64,000 bases of DNA. It comes from Paludibacteraceae bacterium (lineage in GTDB: Bacteria > Bacteroidota > Bacteroidia > Bacteroidales > Paludibacteraceae). Shown piece by piece: positions 44,077 to 52,546 of the stretch (position 1 is the stretch's first letter; every line of letters begins with the position of its first letter). The notes below the pieces were generated by a model. That model saw only the letters and a list, made by a program, of their open reading frames with translations, was not told the origin of the DNA and searched no databases. The DNA is taken from NCBI GenBank assembly GCA_024401455.1, contig JAKSLA010000008.1, positions 1-64,000 on the forward strand, in the 5' to 3' direction. A program made the position numbers and the translations under genes.

Positions 44077-44802
44077 TCAGTCGAAAACTTCCTTTAAAAT
44101 GCTCAACGTTTTCAGATCTCCCATGCCTTGAACGTGTAGGCGGTAGTAGTCGAGTGTGCGATCTATGATTTCATTGCGTTCGTTGCGGCTAAAGCGGAAA
44201 ACGTGCATATTGCGGTAGTTGATGCGTGTAATGTGTTGTAGGATGGGCGACGACTTCGTTTCCAGAAAGAAATGGTGGAAAGGACGGGTGAGTACAAATG
44301 AGGCCTGCTTCAGGTCGAAGTAAGGATAGTTGTTCATTCGTTCGATGTCGGGCCAAAGTCCTAAGAAATAGGATAGTTTTATTAGAAAGGTGATGTGGAA
44401 ATTGCTGATTCCGTTTTCTGTTGTGTCCAAATAACGGATGGAGTTGTGGAGGAAGAGGAATAGCGTCTCGTCTTTTTCGCTTGTTTTCAGAATGTTGGAT
44501 AGGATTTCTGCAAGGAAGAAGGCGATGGCATTTTTATAGGGGTTGAAGAGGATGCTGCTTGTTGGGGTCTCTACTTTGATCTCCTTTATTTTCTGCAAAT
44601 CTTTGTTGGGGTGATGGTCTGCCTCAATCTCTACGAGGGAGAGTGGTTGTATGAAGGACATTTTTTTCCCGCCTCGCTTGCTTTGGGCACCGAACAGCAA
44701 GTAGTTGCATCTTCCGTATTCTTGCGTGTAGAGATGGAGGATGAGGGTGTTGTCCTTGACTTTCACGTTGCCGAGGACAATGGCTTTGGTCTTGACTAAC
44801 AT
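44077..44802 (-). CDS. recO: DNA repair protein RecO
   Basis: 241 residues. RecO anneals single strands and, with RecR, loads RecA. N-terminal OB-fold: MLVKTKAIVLGNVKVKDNTL (1-20), then YTQEYGRCNYLLFGAQSKRG and IQPLSLVEIEADHH. The C-terminal helical domain lacks a clear CxxC zinc site, which is common in Bacteroidetes RecO. It is the last gene of a four-gene leftward operon (GNAT-like, thioesterase, DUF5715, recO), 10 bases after DUF5715. Confidence 0.93.
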   Translation of the reverse strand: MLVKTKAIVLGNVKVKDNTLILHLYTQEYGRCNYLLFGAQSKRGGKKMSFIQPLSLVEIEADHHPNKDLQKIKEIKVETPTSSILFNPYKNAIAFFLAEILSNILKTSEKDETLFLFLHNSIRYLDTTENGISNFHITFLIKLSYFLGLWPDIERMNNYPYFDLKQASFVLTRPFHHFFLETKSSPILQHITRINYRNMHVFRFSRNERNEIIDRTLDYYRLHVQGMGDLKTLSILKEVFD

Positions 44803-44812
44803 CGTATTGCGA

Positions 44813-45553
44813 CTATTGGATGACGGTAATATGGAAACATTTCTGCTTCACCTCTTTCATGACGAGACAGCACTTTTCGGTACGCATTTCGCGTATTGTT
44901 TGTATAAATATGTCTTGAATGTTTTTATAGCAGAGGGTTGTGTCGTCCTCGGTTCGATGAAACTCCACATAGGAGAGATCGAATGTAGTGCCGTAGAGGT
45001 GCGATGTTGTGGAGCGTGTGGCATTTTTGTTTCGACGGAACAATCGTCGTTGGCTTTCGTCTGTCCGGAGCGCCGACGTGATGAAGAAGGCATATTCCAT
45101 TTGGTTCTTCTCCTTTAACTTGTCATTGAAGCGGATGCCGACCTCTTCCAATAGACTTGCGGCTTCCGGCGTAAGATAAGGGAAAGAGTGTTCCATCTCT
45201 TTGACTTTGTAGTATTTGCAATCTTCAATGGAAACAAGATGTCCATTTTTGAGTAACGAGTCTTTGGCTTGAAAGAAAGCCTTATCGTTCTTATATCCAT
45301 AGTCCAGCCCGATGCGTTGGGCGAAGAGCAAATGCGTTGTGTTCTTGTCGCGAAGTTTTGAGGTTGGCTCAATGCTCTCAAAGTATTCGCAGGTGGCAGA
45401 GGTAATCTCTTTTGTCTTGTTCTCTTCGAAAAGCGGAATAGTGTCTGTCGGAATAAGATGAATCTCTTCCAATGGGGCACGTTCGATTTTAGTCTCCTTA
45501 TTCCCACAACTGTCAAGGAGAAGCGTACAGAAAAAGAGGATACCGAGTCGCAT
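44813..45553 (-). CDS. DUF5715 family lipoprotein, VanY/M15-like fold
   Basis: 246 residues. Lipoprotein signal MRLGILFFCTLLLDSC (lipobox LDSC, Cys16). The segment FITSALRTDESQRRL (~155-169) and TSHLYGTTFDLSYVEF (~180-195) match the SxHxxGxxxD zinc pattern of D-Ala-D-Ala carboxypeptidases of family M15. DUF5715 is common in Bacteroidetes and uncharacterised. A peptidoglycan-related role is plausible (inference). It is placed between a thioesterase and recO in the operon. Confidence 0.82.
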   Translation of the reverse strand: MRLGILFFCTLLLDSCGNKETKIERAPLEEIHLIPTDTIPLFEENKTKEITSATCEYFESIEPTSKLRDKNTTHLLFAQRIGLDYGYKNDKAFFQAKDSLLKNGHLVSIEDCKYYKVKEMEHSFPYLTPEAASLLEEVGIRFNDKLKEKNQMEYAFFITSALRTDESQRRLFRRNKNATRSTTSHLYGTTFDLSYVEFHRTEDDTTLCYKNIQDIFIQTIREMRTEKCCLVMKEVKQKCFHITVIQ

Positions 45554-45557
45554 ACAA

Positions 45558-45962
45558 TTATTTTGGGTCTTTCCTGTAAGAGGTGGATTGGAAGTTGGCT
45601 ACAAGTTCGCCCTCTTCATCGCGGACATCGACGTTATAGCCTCCAACCGTTCGACGAAGGTACATCTCTGTAGCGGTGGCCGTTAGCGTGCCACTGTTGA
45701 CGGCTTTCACAAAGTTGATGTTTGCATTAAGAGAAACGGCAATCTTGCCTTGAGAGTTGGCGGCAGCCGCACACGCAAAATCAGCCAAGGTGAAGAGTAC
45801 GCCGCCTTGTACGGTTCCGAGACCATTCATGTGTCTCTCGTCCACTTCCATTTTGGCAATGGCGGTTCCATTGTCTATTTCGACCAACTTTATGTTCAAG
45901 TTGCTCGCTGCTGTGTCTTTCCCCAGCAGATTGAATATTTTTTCTTTTAAAGTGTTGTCCAT
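45558..45962 (-). CDS. PaaI-type hotdog thioesterase
   Basis: 134 residues with the hotdog fold. MNGLGTVQGGVLFTLADFAC (~45-64) contains the catalytic asparagine/aspartate region, and AVSLNANINFVKAVNSGTLT is the next strand block. The family hydrolyses acyl-CoA thioesters such as phenylacetyl-CoA intermediates; the substrate here is unknown. The gene is four bases before DUF5715 and 12 bases after the GNAT-like gene. Confidence 0.92.
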   Translation of the reverse strand: MDNTLKEKIFNLLGKDTAASNLNIKLVEIDNGTAIAKMEVDERHMNGLGTVQGGVLFTLADFACAAAANSQGKIAVSLNANINFVKAVNSGTLTATATEMYLRRTVGGYNVDVRDEEGELVANFQSTSYRKDPK

Positions 45963-45974
45963 GTCTTTAATAAA

Positions 45975-47111
45975 TTATTGGTTGGGAACAAGGTCCTTAG
46001 AGTAGCATCTTCTGCGGATGTAGGGCTCTTTCTCGTAATTGTTCCAGACGCTTACTGCGTTGACGTTACTTTCCAATTGTTGGTTGGAGATGGCCACCTT
46101 GACGCCGTTGGCGATGTAGGCCTTGTTCAACTCTACGTAATAGAGGGAGTGGATGCCTTTCTTTTGCCAGTCGGGATGCACGCCGTTGAGCAGGAGGTCG
46201 ATACATTCCATATTTTTCAATGCGCGGAGAATATGTATGAATCCGAATGGGAAGAGTTTTCCCTTTGCCTTTTGGAACGCCTTTGAAAGAGAAGGAATGG
46301 ACAATCCGAACGCCACCACCTCATCCTTCTCGTCAACCACGAAACAGACAAGTTTCGGATTGATGAAGGAGAAGTAACTTTTGATGAGTCCGTCTATTTC
46401 GCCTTGCGTCAAAGTGGAATAGCCATAAAGGTTGGAGAAGGCAAGGTTCAGCGTCTTGAAGAAGGATTGGGCATATTTCATTATCTCCTTCTTGTTGGTG
46501 AACGTCAAAACTCGGAGGTTGTACTTCTCCGCAATCAATTTGTTGATTCTATCCATTTTTTCAGGGATAGGTTGGGAGGCGTTGAACTTGAACTGTAGCC
46601 AATCCTCGTCGCGCTTATAGCCCAACTCCTCCATGAATTGAGGGTAGTAGGGATAGTTGTAGATGTTGGAGATGGTCGGTAGTTTGTCGAAACCTTCGAC
46701 GAGCATGCCTTCGTTGTCCATATCGTTGAATCCGAGCGGACCTTGAATGTTGACCATGCCTTGCGCTTTGCCCCAATCTTCCACGGCTTTGAGAAGGGCT
46801 TTGGCCACCTCGATATCTTCGATGAAGTCTATCCAGCCGAATCGGACCTTGTTGCCCCACTTCTCGTTGGCTGTGTGGTTGATGATGCCCGCAATACGGC
46901 CCACGATTTTGTTGTCCTTATATGCCAGCCAATATTGGGCTGTGCAATGCTCGAATGCTGGGTTTTTATCCTTGGAAAGCAAATTCATCTCATCCATGTT
47001 TAAAGGGGGAACCCAATAAGCATTCCCTTTGTAGAGATCGTGAGGAAATTGGATGAACTTCTTCAATTCCTTTTTTGATTCGACTGTTTTGACTTGTATC
47101 ATATCCATCAA
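45975..47111 (-). CDS. GNAT-fold protein of unknown function (YghO-like)
   Basis: 378 residues. The start could be 47111 or the next ATG at 47108. Conserved phrases are FPHDLYKGNAYWVPPL (~22-37), NKIVGRIAGIIN (~67-78), and a C-terminal GNAT-like core LLNGVHPDWQKKGIHSLYYV (~308-327). The family is common in Bacteroidetes, usually annotated hypothetical or N-acetyltransferase; the acceptor is unknown. It is the first gene of the operon with thioesterase, DUF5715 and recO. Confidence 0.8.
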   Translation of the reverse strand: MMDMIQVKTVESKKELKKFIQFPHDLYKGNAYWVPPLNMDEMNLLSKDKNPAFEHCTAQYWLAYKDNKIVGRIAGIINHTANEKWGNKVRFGWIDFIEDIEVAKALLKAVEDWGKAQGMVNIQGPLGFNDMDNEGMLVEGFDKLPTISNIYNYPYYPQFMEELGYKRDEDWLQFKFNASQPIPEKMDRINKLIAEKYNLRVLTFTNKKEIMKYAQSFFKTLNLAFSNLYGYSTLTQGEIDGLIKSYFSFINPKLVCFVVDEKDEVVAFGLSIPSLSKAFQKAKGKLFPFGFIHILRALKNMECIDLLLNGVHPDWQKKGIHSLYYVELNKAYIANGVKVAISNQQLESNVNAVSVWNNYEKEPYIRRRCYSKDLVPNQ

Positions 47112-47236
47112 ACGATTTTAGATGAAGGGGACTTCTATAAATCCCCCGTTTTTCTAATTTTACATTTTAGGGATTCCCTGAAAATCTTTTGCTGCCTTAA
47201 TGATTTTCATTCGTAGGCCGGTCTCCTGTCTCCGGC

Positions 47237-50014
47237 CTATTCTCTAAAAAAGTCTGGCTTTTTGTCACGAGCATCGGCGAGTGAGAGGATGTCCTCATCT
47301 TTTTTCTTTTGAGCGTCGCGCAATGCTTGTTGCTCTTCTCGTATCTTACGGGCATATTCATCTCTTGTCTTGATGTTGAGAATCTGGCTGGCCGCGTAAG
47401 TGTTTTGAGAGGCGTCTTTCATGTGCATGACCGGAGCGTCATAGAGAGGCGCAATTTTCACTGCTGTGTGGATTGGAGATGTAGTGGCGCCTCCAATCAT
47501 CAATGGGATGGAGAGCCCTTTTTGTTGCATCTCGCTGGCCACATGGCACATCTCCTCCAACGAAGGGGTGATCAGTCCGCTGAGGCAGACGATGTCCACA
47601 TTCTCCTTGATGGCGGTTTGGATGATTTGCTCCGAAGGCACCATGACACCGAGGTCTATCACCTCGAAGTTGTTGCAGGCTAAGATGACTGCTACGATGT
47701 TTTTGCCGATGTCATGAACATCGCCTTTGACGGTGGCGATAAGGATTTTTCCTGCTTTCTTGCTTTCTCCGTTTCTTTGAGCCTCGATGAAAGGTTGGAG
47801 TATGGCCACTGCCTTTTTCATGGTGCGGGCGGTCTTCACCACTTGAGGAAGGAACATCTTTCCCGCACCGAATAGTTCTCCTACTTTATTCATGCCATTC
47901 ATCAACGGTTTTTCGATGATTTCCACAGGATTCTCGTAGATTTGGCGGGCTTCGGCCAAATCTTCTTCCAAATGGTCAACGATGCCTTTGATGAGGCAGT
48001 ATTCTATTCTTTCGTCCAACGATTTTGTACGCCACTCTTCTGTGTGGGTCTGTTTTTCGTTGCCCGTTGCTTGCTTTTTTAGTTCGTCGGCCGCCTCGAT
48101 AAGGATTTCTGTAGCATCGGGACGTCTGTTCAATACAACGTCTTCCACTTTTTCGAGGAGGTCGGCAGGGATGTCCTCGTAGATTTGTAGCATTCCTGCA
48201 TTTACGATACCCATGTCCATTCCCACTTTGTAGGCGTGGTAAAGGAATACGGAGTGCATAGCCTCACGGATAGGGTTGTTTCCTCGGAAAGAGAAGGAGA
48301 GGTTGCTGACACCACCGCTGATCTTTGCGCAAGGCAAATTTTCGCTGATCCATTGTGTGGCGCGGATGAAATCCACTCCGTAATTGCTGTGCTCTTCGAT
48401 ACCGGTGGCAACGGCTAAAACGTTCGGGTCGAAGACAATGTCTTCTGGCGGGAAGCCGACCTTGTCCACCAAAAGGTGGTAGGCGCGTCCGCAGATTTCA
48501 ATCTTTCTCTCGTAAGAGTCTGCTTGCCCTTTCTCGTCGAATGCCATTACGACCGTGGCGGCACCATAGCGCTTGATAAGGCGGGCCTTCTCCAAGAATT
48601 TCTCCTCGCCCTCTTTGAGGGAGATGGAGTTGACGATGCCCTTGCCTTGTACGCATTGCAGACCTGCTTCGATGACTTCCCATTTGGAAGAGTCTATCAT
48701 AATAGGCAATTTGGCAATTTCCGGATCGGACGCAATGAGGTTGAGGAAGGTCACCATCTCTTGCTTGGCATCTAACATGGCATCGTCCATGTTCACGTCT
48801 ATGATTTGTGCGCCGTCTTCCACTTGTTGTCTGGCGATGGAGAGCGCCTCCTCGTATTTCTTCTCGCTGATGAGGCGAAGGAATTTCTTTGATCCAGCCA
48901 CGTTACAACGCTCACCGATGTTTACGAAAAGGGAGCGTTGTTGAGGCTCGCTGTTTTCCTTGTCACGCGAAGTGATGGTGAGGTCTTCAAGACCAGAAAG
49001 CCTCATGTTGCGGTTTCGCTTCTTAGGTTGGCGTACTTGGGCGTTCTCGATGAGTTTGGCGTATTGCGCAATGTGGTCAGGCGTCGTTCCGCAGCAACCA
49101 CCGATGATGTTTACCAAATTCTCGTCGATGTACTCTTTGACTTGAGCAGCCATTTTTTCTGGTGTTTCATCGTATTCGCCGAACTGATTAGGAAGTCCTG
49201 CGTTGGGATAGGCACTGACATACCAAGGGGCGAGATCGCAGACCTCTTGCAAATACGGTTTGAGGTCTTTGGCTCCGAAAGAGCAGTTCAATCCTACGGA
49301 GAGAATGTCAGCATGGGCTACAGAGTTTAAGAACGCCCTGATGGTTTGTCCGGAAAGTGTACGTCCGCTAATGTCTGCAATCGTTGCCGACAGCATGATA
49401 TACACTCTTTTCCCTTGCGCAGCCATGGCCTCCTCTGCCGCGAAGATAGCCGCTTTTGCGTTGAGCGTGTCAAAAATGGTTTCTATGAGTAGAGCATCTA
49501 CGCCACCTTCGATAAGGGCTTCCATCTGTTCTTTATAGGCATCCACTAATTCGTTATAGGTGATGCCACGCAAAGCAGGGTTGTTTACATCTGGCGAGAT
49601 GGAGGCAGTCTTGTTGGTCGGACCGACAGAGCCTGCCACAAACCGAGGTTTGGAAGGGTTCTTCTTCGTGTATTCGTCTGCTACCGAGCGGGCAAGTTTT
49701 GCCGCTTCGAGGTTGAAACGTCTTATTTGATTTTCCATGCCATAGTCGGCCATGGAGATGCGTTGCGAGTTGAAGGAGCAGGTTTCAATGATGTCGGCTC
49801 CAGCCAGAAGGTATTTTTCGTGAATCTCTCGGATGACGTTAGGTTGGGTCAAGCAGAGCAGATCGTTGTTGCCTTTTTGTATGAGGTTGGAGTCGGCAAA
49901 TTCAGTGCCGCGATAATCTTGTTCTGTCAAATGGTATTTTTGCACCATTGTGCCCATACCACCATCCAGGATAAGCGTTCGGCGTGACAGTTCTTCTTTT
50001 AAGTCGTATTTCAT
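47237..50014 (-). CDS. metH: Cobalamin-dependent methionine synthase lacking the reactivation domain
   Basis: 925 residues, versus ~1,220 for full MetH. Present are the homocysteine-binding barrel with zinc cysteines (GLNCSFG ~240 and [11 protein letters not shown] ~306), the pterin-binding domain ([16 protein letters not shown] ~365-380; [11 protein letters not shown]), the four-helix cap, and the B12-binding domain with [12 protein letters not shown] (~762-773; the His ligand). The gene ends [13 protein letters not shown], so the C-terminal SAM-binding activation domain is missing. Reactivation may be done by a separate protein, as known in some bacteria. No cobalamin riboswitch was seen upstream; a -7 box TAACTTTG is at 50047-50040. 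Confidence 0.95.
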   Translation of the reverse strand: MKYDLKEELSRRTLILDGGMGTMVQKYHLTEQDYRGTEFADSNLIQKGNNDLLCLTQPNVIREIHEKYLLAGADIIETCSFNSQRISMADYGMENQIRRFNLEAAKLARSVADEYTKKNPSKPRFVAGSVGPTNKTASISPDVNNPALRGITYNELVDAYKEQMEALIEGGVDALLIETIFDTLNAKAAIFAAEEAMAAQGKRVYIMLSATIADISGRTLSGQTIRAFLNSVAHADILSVGLNCSFGAKDLKPYLQEVCDLAPWYVSAYPNAGLPNQFGEYDETPEKMAAQVKEYIDENLVNIIGGCCGTTPDHIAQYAKLIENAQVRQPKKRNRNMRLSGLEDLTITSRDKENSEPQQRSLFVNIGERCNVAGSKKFLRLISEKKYEEALSIARQQVEDGAQIIDVNMDDAMLDAKQEMVTFLNLIASDPEIAKLPIMIDSSKWEVIEAGLQCVQGKGIVNSISLKEGEEKFLEKARLIKRYGAATVVMAFDEKGQADSYERKIEICGRAYHLLVDKVGFPPEDIVFDPNVLAVATGIEEHSNYGVDFIRATQWISENLPCAKISGGVSNLSFSFRGNNPIREAMHSVFLYHAYKVGMDMGIVNAGMLQIYEDIPADLLEKVEDVVLNRRPDATEILIEAADELKKQATGNEKQTHTEEWRTKSLDERIEYCLIKGIVDHLEEDLAEARQIYENPVEIIEKPLMNGMNKVGELFGAGKMFLPQVVKTARTMKKAVAILQPFIEAQRNGESKKAGKILIATVKGDVHDIGKNIVAVILACNNFEVIDLGVMVPSEQIIQTAIKENVDIVCLSGLITPSLEEMCHVASEMQQKGLSIPLMIGGATTSPIHTAVKIAPLYDAPVMHMKDASQNTYAASQILNIKTRDEYARKIREEQQALRDAQKKKDEDILSLADARDKKPDFFRE

Positions 50015-50149
50015 ACTTCTCTTTTATGTTTCTTTGGCACAAAGTTACTAAAAATCATAGAATAAGTGGTAGGAGATGCTTAAAACAATATTCTCCCGAG
50101 ACAAATCTCGTTTGTCGTGGTTGTTGTTGCATAAACACCATCAGAATTT

Positions 50150-50157
50150 TATATTTG
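50150..50157 (+). promoter_or_regulatory. Promoter of the 49-residue basic protein
   Basis: TATATTTG, with GTTG (50126-50129) 20 bases upstream. It lies 26 bases before ATG 50176. Confidence 0.6.
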
Positions 50158-50175
50158 CAGAAAAAAAAGGAAAAG

Positions 50176-50325
50176 ATGAGAAGTACGAGAAAGTCCGTCG
50201 GTGGGAATCCGAAAAATCCATTTCGTTTCAAACCAGCAGGTAAACCTAAACCTTCTGGTAAGCGCATTGGCAAATCAAAGCCAGAGAAGGCCAATAATCA
50301 GTTGAACAAGAGAGTAAAGAAATGA
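50176..50325 (+). CDS. 49-residue highly basic protein
   Basis: The product begins MRSTRKSVGGNPKNPFRFKP and ends NNQLNKRVKK; it is rich in Lys, Arg, Pro and Gly with almost no acidic residues, suggesting nucleic-acid or ribosome binding. A good promoter 19 bases upstream and an A-rich leader support translation. It lies divergent from metH. No family recognised; it could be a ribosome-associated peptide. A longer reading from 49984 passes through the promoter and is rejected. Confidence 0.6.
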   Translation: MRSTRKSVGGNPKNPFRFKPAGKPKPSGKRIGKSKPEKANNQLNKRVKK

Positions 50326-50330
50326 TAGGC

Positions 50331-50408
50331 GATGTAGGGGCGGTGCCTTGTGCCCGCCCATATTAATGCAGTGCCTTGTGCCCGCCCATATTAATGCGGT
50401 GCCTTGTG
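50331..50408 (-). repeat. Reverse-oriented copies of the 28-bp palindromic repeat
   Basis: GGTGCCTTGTGCCCGCCCAT plus ATTAATGC recurs with period 28 (about 2.7 units). It is the reverse complement of the core seen at 11131-11424, with a different linker. Confidence 0.8.
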
Positions 50409-50409
50409 C

Positions 50410-50497
50410 TACACTAAAAAAATAAAAGGGTTACTCTAAAAGAATAACCCTTATTGCGAGCCCGGATAAAACGGCATGAGTCGCTTGCAGTCTTAGA
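50410..50497 (-). ncRNA. Candidate ~85-nt small RNA
   Basis: Minus-strand promoter CTTG (50535-50532), 20 bases, TAAATTTG (50511-50504). The predicted RNA starts near 50497 with hairpin CAGTC-TAA-GACTG, then GCGA..TCGC enclosing CCG/CGG. It ends in the hairpin AAGGGTTA/TAACCCTT (50426-50452) followed by TTTTATTTTTTT, an intrinsic terminator. Only an eight-codon ORF fits inside. Function unknown. Confidence 0.5.
50426..50452 (-). terminator. Terminator of the candidate sRNA
   Basis: AAGGGTTA (50426-50433) pairs with TAACCCTT (50445-50452), with inner TCT/AGA. T-rich on both sides, so it may also act on the plus strand after the 49-residue gene. Confidence 0.75.
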
Positions 50498-50503
50498 CTG
50501 ATG

Positions 50504-50535
50504 CAAATTTAATTTATTACCCAATTTTTACCAAG
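50504..50535 (-). promoter_or_regulatory. Promoter of the candidate sRNA
   Basis: CTTG, 20 bases, TAAATTTG on the minus strand; no protein gene follows it. Confidence 0.6.
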
Positions 50536-50544
50536 GCATTTAAA

Positions 50545-50755
50545 GAAAAAACCCGCCCCTAATGAGCAGTTGACGATTGTCAGCAAAATAACACAAACAT
50601 TTAGCCCTTCCCCGCACATCCTCACTCTGCTCGGATCTACGGGGTTACTCAAATAGCGTCTTGCAGACGCGTACGCCATTTCCATCCACCTGACCACACA
50701 CCACAAGTCGATGGCAGTTCCCTTCAACGAAACCTCTCCATCTTAACTCTTGTCA
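50545..50755 (-). ncRNA. GC-rich island, candidate structured RNA of unknown family
   Basis: In an otherwise AT-rich gap this ~210-base block is about half GC. It contains several hairpins: GCGTCT-TGC-AGACGC (50656-50670), CCCCG/CGGGG (50610-50614 with 50640-50644) enclosing ATCC/GGAT, and GCCAT/ATGGC (50675-50679 with 50711-50715). On the minus strand it ends CTGCTC-ATTAG-GGGCGG then GTTTTTT, a terminator-like hairpin with G-U pairs. No known family motif (SRP, RNase P, tmRNA) was recognised, and no clear promoter was found. Confidence 0.35.
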
Positions 50756-50795
50756 CTTTTTTCCCTCTCATTGCTATTCTTTCAAAACAAAAAAG

Positions 50796-50803
50796 TAAAT
50801 TTG
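50796..50803 (+). promoter_or_regulatory. -7 box of DUF4254-GT9
   Basis: TAAATTTG, 64 bases before ATG 50867. Confidence 0.5.
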
Positions 50804-50866
50804 CACATTAAACACAGTGTTGGCCTAAGCTAACAAAAAGTGCCAACAGAACCAAAAGTAATAATT

Positions 50867-51475
50867 ATGAGCTTTAGCGAAAACGCAAACAAGATTTTTG
50901 ACAGCGTAGTCATCGACTACCACAAAAACGACGATGTGGACACGCCAATTGTGAACCCATTCAAGCCACAAACCATTGAGAACGTGCTATATCTAAAAAA
51001 TTGGATCGACACCGTACAATGGCACTTGGAAGACATCATCCGCAATCCAGAGATCGACCCAGTTGAGGCTTTAGCCATTAAAAGACGCATCGACAAATCC
51101 AACCAAGACCGTACGGATTTGGTGGAGAGAATCGACAGCTACTTTTGGGAAAAATACCAAGGCATCAAGGTGAAGGAGACGGCTGTAATCAACACAGAGA
51201 GTCCCGCTTGGGCCATTGACCGCCTTTCTATCCTCGCCCTCAAAATTTACCACATGAGACAAGAGGTGGAGAGAACAGACGTGAACGAAGAGCACAAAGC
51301 AACTTGCGGCAAGAAGTTGGACGTTTTGTTGGAACAACGCGTCGATTTGTCGTCAGCCATTGACCAATTGCTTGCCGATATCGAAAACGGCGACCGCTAC
51401 ATGAAGGTGTACAAGCAAATGAAGATGTACAACGACCCTAATTTGAACCCAGTCCTTTACGGAAAGAAAGCGTAA
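50867..51475 (+). CDS. DUF4254 family protein
   Basis: 202 residues from ATG 50867 (MSFSENANKIFD); an upstream ATG at 50840 adds nine atypical residues. DUF4254 is a helical, soluble Bacteroidetes family. YLKNWIDTVQWHLEDIIRNP (~42-61) and IKRRIDKSNQDRTDLVERID are family-like. It is nine bases upstream of a glycosyltransferase-9 gene, an arrangement often seen, which suggests a role in lipopolysaccharide or glycan assembly (inference). No catalytic motif is visible. Confidence 0.85.
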   Translation: MSFSENANKIFDSVVIDYHKNDDVDTPIVNPFKPQTIENVLYLKNWIDTVQWHLEDIIRNPEIDPVEALAIKRRIDKSNQDRTDLVERIDSYFWEKYQGIKVKETAVINTESPAWAIDRLSILALKIYHMRQEVERTDVNEEHKATCGKKLDVLLEQRVDLSSAIDQLLADIENGDRYMKVYKQMKMYNDPNLNPVLYGKKA

Positions 51476-51484
51476 GCAACAACA

Positions 51485-52498
51485 ATGAACATCCTCGTAA
51501 TCCGAATGTCAGCCATGGGCGATGTGGCAATGACGGTTCCCGTCGTCAGCGCATTTGCCGACCAACACCCAGAAGCACAAATCACGGTGTTGACCACCCC
51601 ACGCTTCGGCGGAATGTTTCCGACCCTGGAGAATGTGGAAATCTTTGGCGCAGACACGAAAAAGGAGTACAAAGGATTCTTGGGCATCTTCAAACTGTTC
51701 AAGGCACTCAATGCCCACAAACACTACGATTTGGTCATCGACCTACACGACGTGCTTCGAAGCAAAGTGCTACGAAAGTTATTCAGACTTAAAGGGGTTC
51801 CTTGCCATGTCATCGAAAAGGGAAGAGCTGAGAAAAAGGCCCTCACCCGTAAAGACGGCAAAGTAATGAAGCGACTCAAAAGCAGCATAGAGCGCTACCG
51901 CGATGTATTCAAAGCGGCAGGCTATGAAGTGCCGCTCAACTTCAAGCAGAAGGAACAACCGCTTACTAACGACATACTCGCCATTACAGGCGAGAAAGAG
52001 CAGAAATGGCTCGCCATTGCCCCATTTGCACAACACAAAGGGAAGATTTACCCAACGGAGCAAATGGAGAAGGTTATCGAACATTTCTCCACAAACAAAG
52101 ACTACAAAATCCTGCTTTTCGGTGGCGGGAAGCAAGAGAAAGAGATATTGGAAGGCTGGGAGGCACGTTTTGAGAACGTACTCTCCCTTGCCGGAAAATT
52201 CCCGTTGGAAAAGGAGTTAATCATCCTCGGAAACTCCGACTTGCTGATTTCTATGGACTCGTCGAACATGCACCTTGCATCGCTCGTCGGCACAAGAGTC
52301 CTTTCCATTTGGGGCGCCACCCACCCATTTGCCGGTTTTTACGGCTACGGGCAAAAAGAAGAAGACGCTGTCCAATTGGAATTGCCTTGCCGCCCCTGCT
52401 CCATTTACGGCAACAAGCCTTGCCTACGCAACGACTACGCCTGCATGACACAGATAACGCCAGAAATGATATACAAAAAGGTAGAAAGCATTTTATGA
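51485..52498 (+). CDS. Glycosyltransferase family 9 (heptosyltransferase-like)
   Basis: 337 residues. N-terminal MNILVIRMSAMGDVAMTVPV (1-20) is the GT9 signature. The C-terminal nucleotide-sugar site is in ISMDSSNMHLASLVGTRVLS (~256-275) followed by SIWGATHPFAGFYGYG (~275-290) and a cysteine-rich CRPCSIYGNKPC. GT9 enzymes add heptose or related sugars to the lipopolysaccharide core at the inner membrane. The donor is unknown. It is in an operon with DUF4254. Confidence 0.92.
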   Translation: MNILVIRMSAMGDVAMTVPVVSAFADQHPEAQITVLTTPRFGGMFPTLENVEIFGADTKKEYKGFLGIFKLFKALNAHKHYDLVIDLHDVLRSKVLRKLFRLKGVPCHVIEKGRAEKKALTRKDGKVMKRLKSSIERYRDVFKAAGYEVPLNFKQKEQPLTNDILAITGEKEQKWLAIAPFAQHKGKIYPTEQMEKVIEHFSTNKDYKILLFGGGKQEKEILEGWEARFENVLSLAGKFPLEKELIILGNSDLLISMDSSNMHLASLVGTRVLSIWGATHPFAGFYGYGQKEEDAVQLELPCRPCSIYGNKPCLRNDYACMTQITPEMIYKKVESIL

Positions 52499-52546
52499 TA
52501 ATGCTATCGGCACACCTTTCCTACCTGGCACAAACCACATACACAA

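Larger units (their letters stand above)
50326..50866. other. 541-base interval with two candidate leftward RNAs
   Basis: Besides the repeat copies (50331-50408), it carries a promoter/hairpin/terminator unit (50410-50535) and a GC-rich island with several hairpins (~50545-50755), and ends at the DUF4254 promoter. No protein gene is supported. Confidence 0.6.

Noticed and set aside
50015..50175. Cobalamin riboswitch upstream of metH
   Set aside because: The short region lacks a B12-box-like sequence and enough length for the aptamer.
49984..50325. 113-residue reading of the small basic protein
   Set aside because: The extension overlaps metH antisense and the gene's own promoter.
50509..50727. 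72-residue minus-strand ORF over the GC-rich island
   Set aside because: No start context or similarity; the hairpins favour RNA.
50545..50755. SRP, RNase P or tmRNA identity for the GC-rich island
   Set aside because: A GGTCAGG occurs but the SRP GGAA/AGCAG motif is absent; no RNase P or tmRNA signature was seen.
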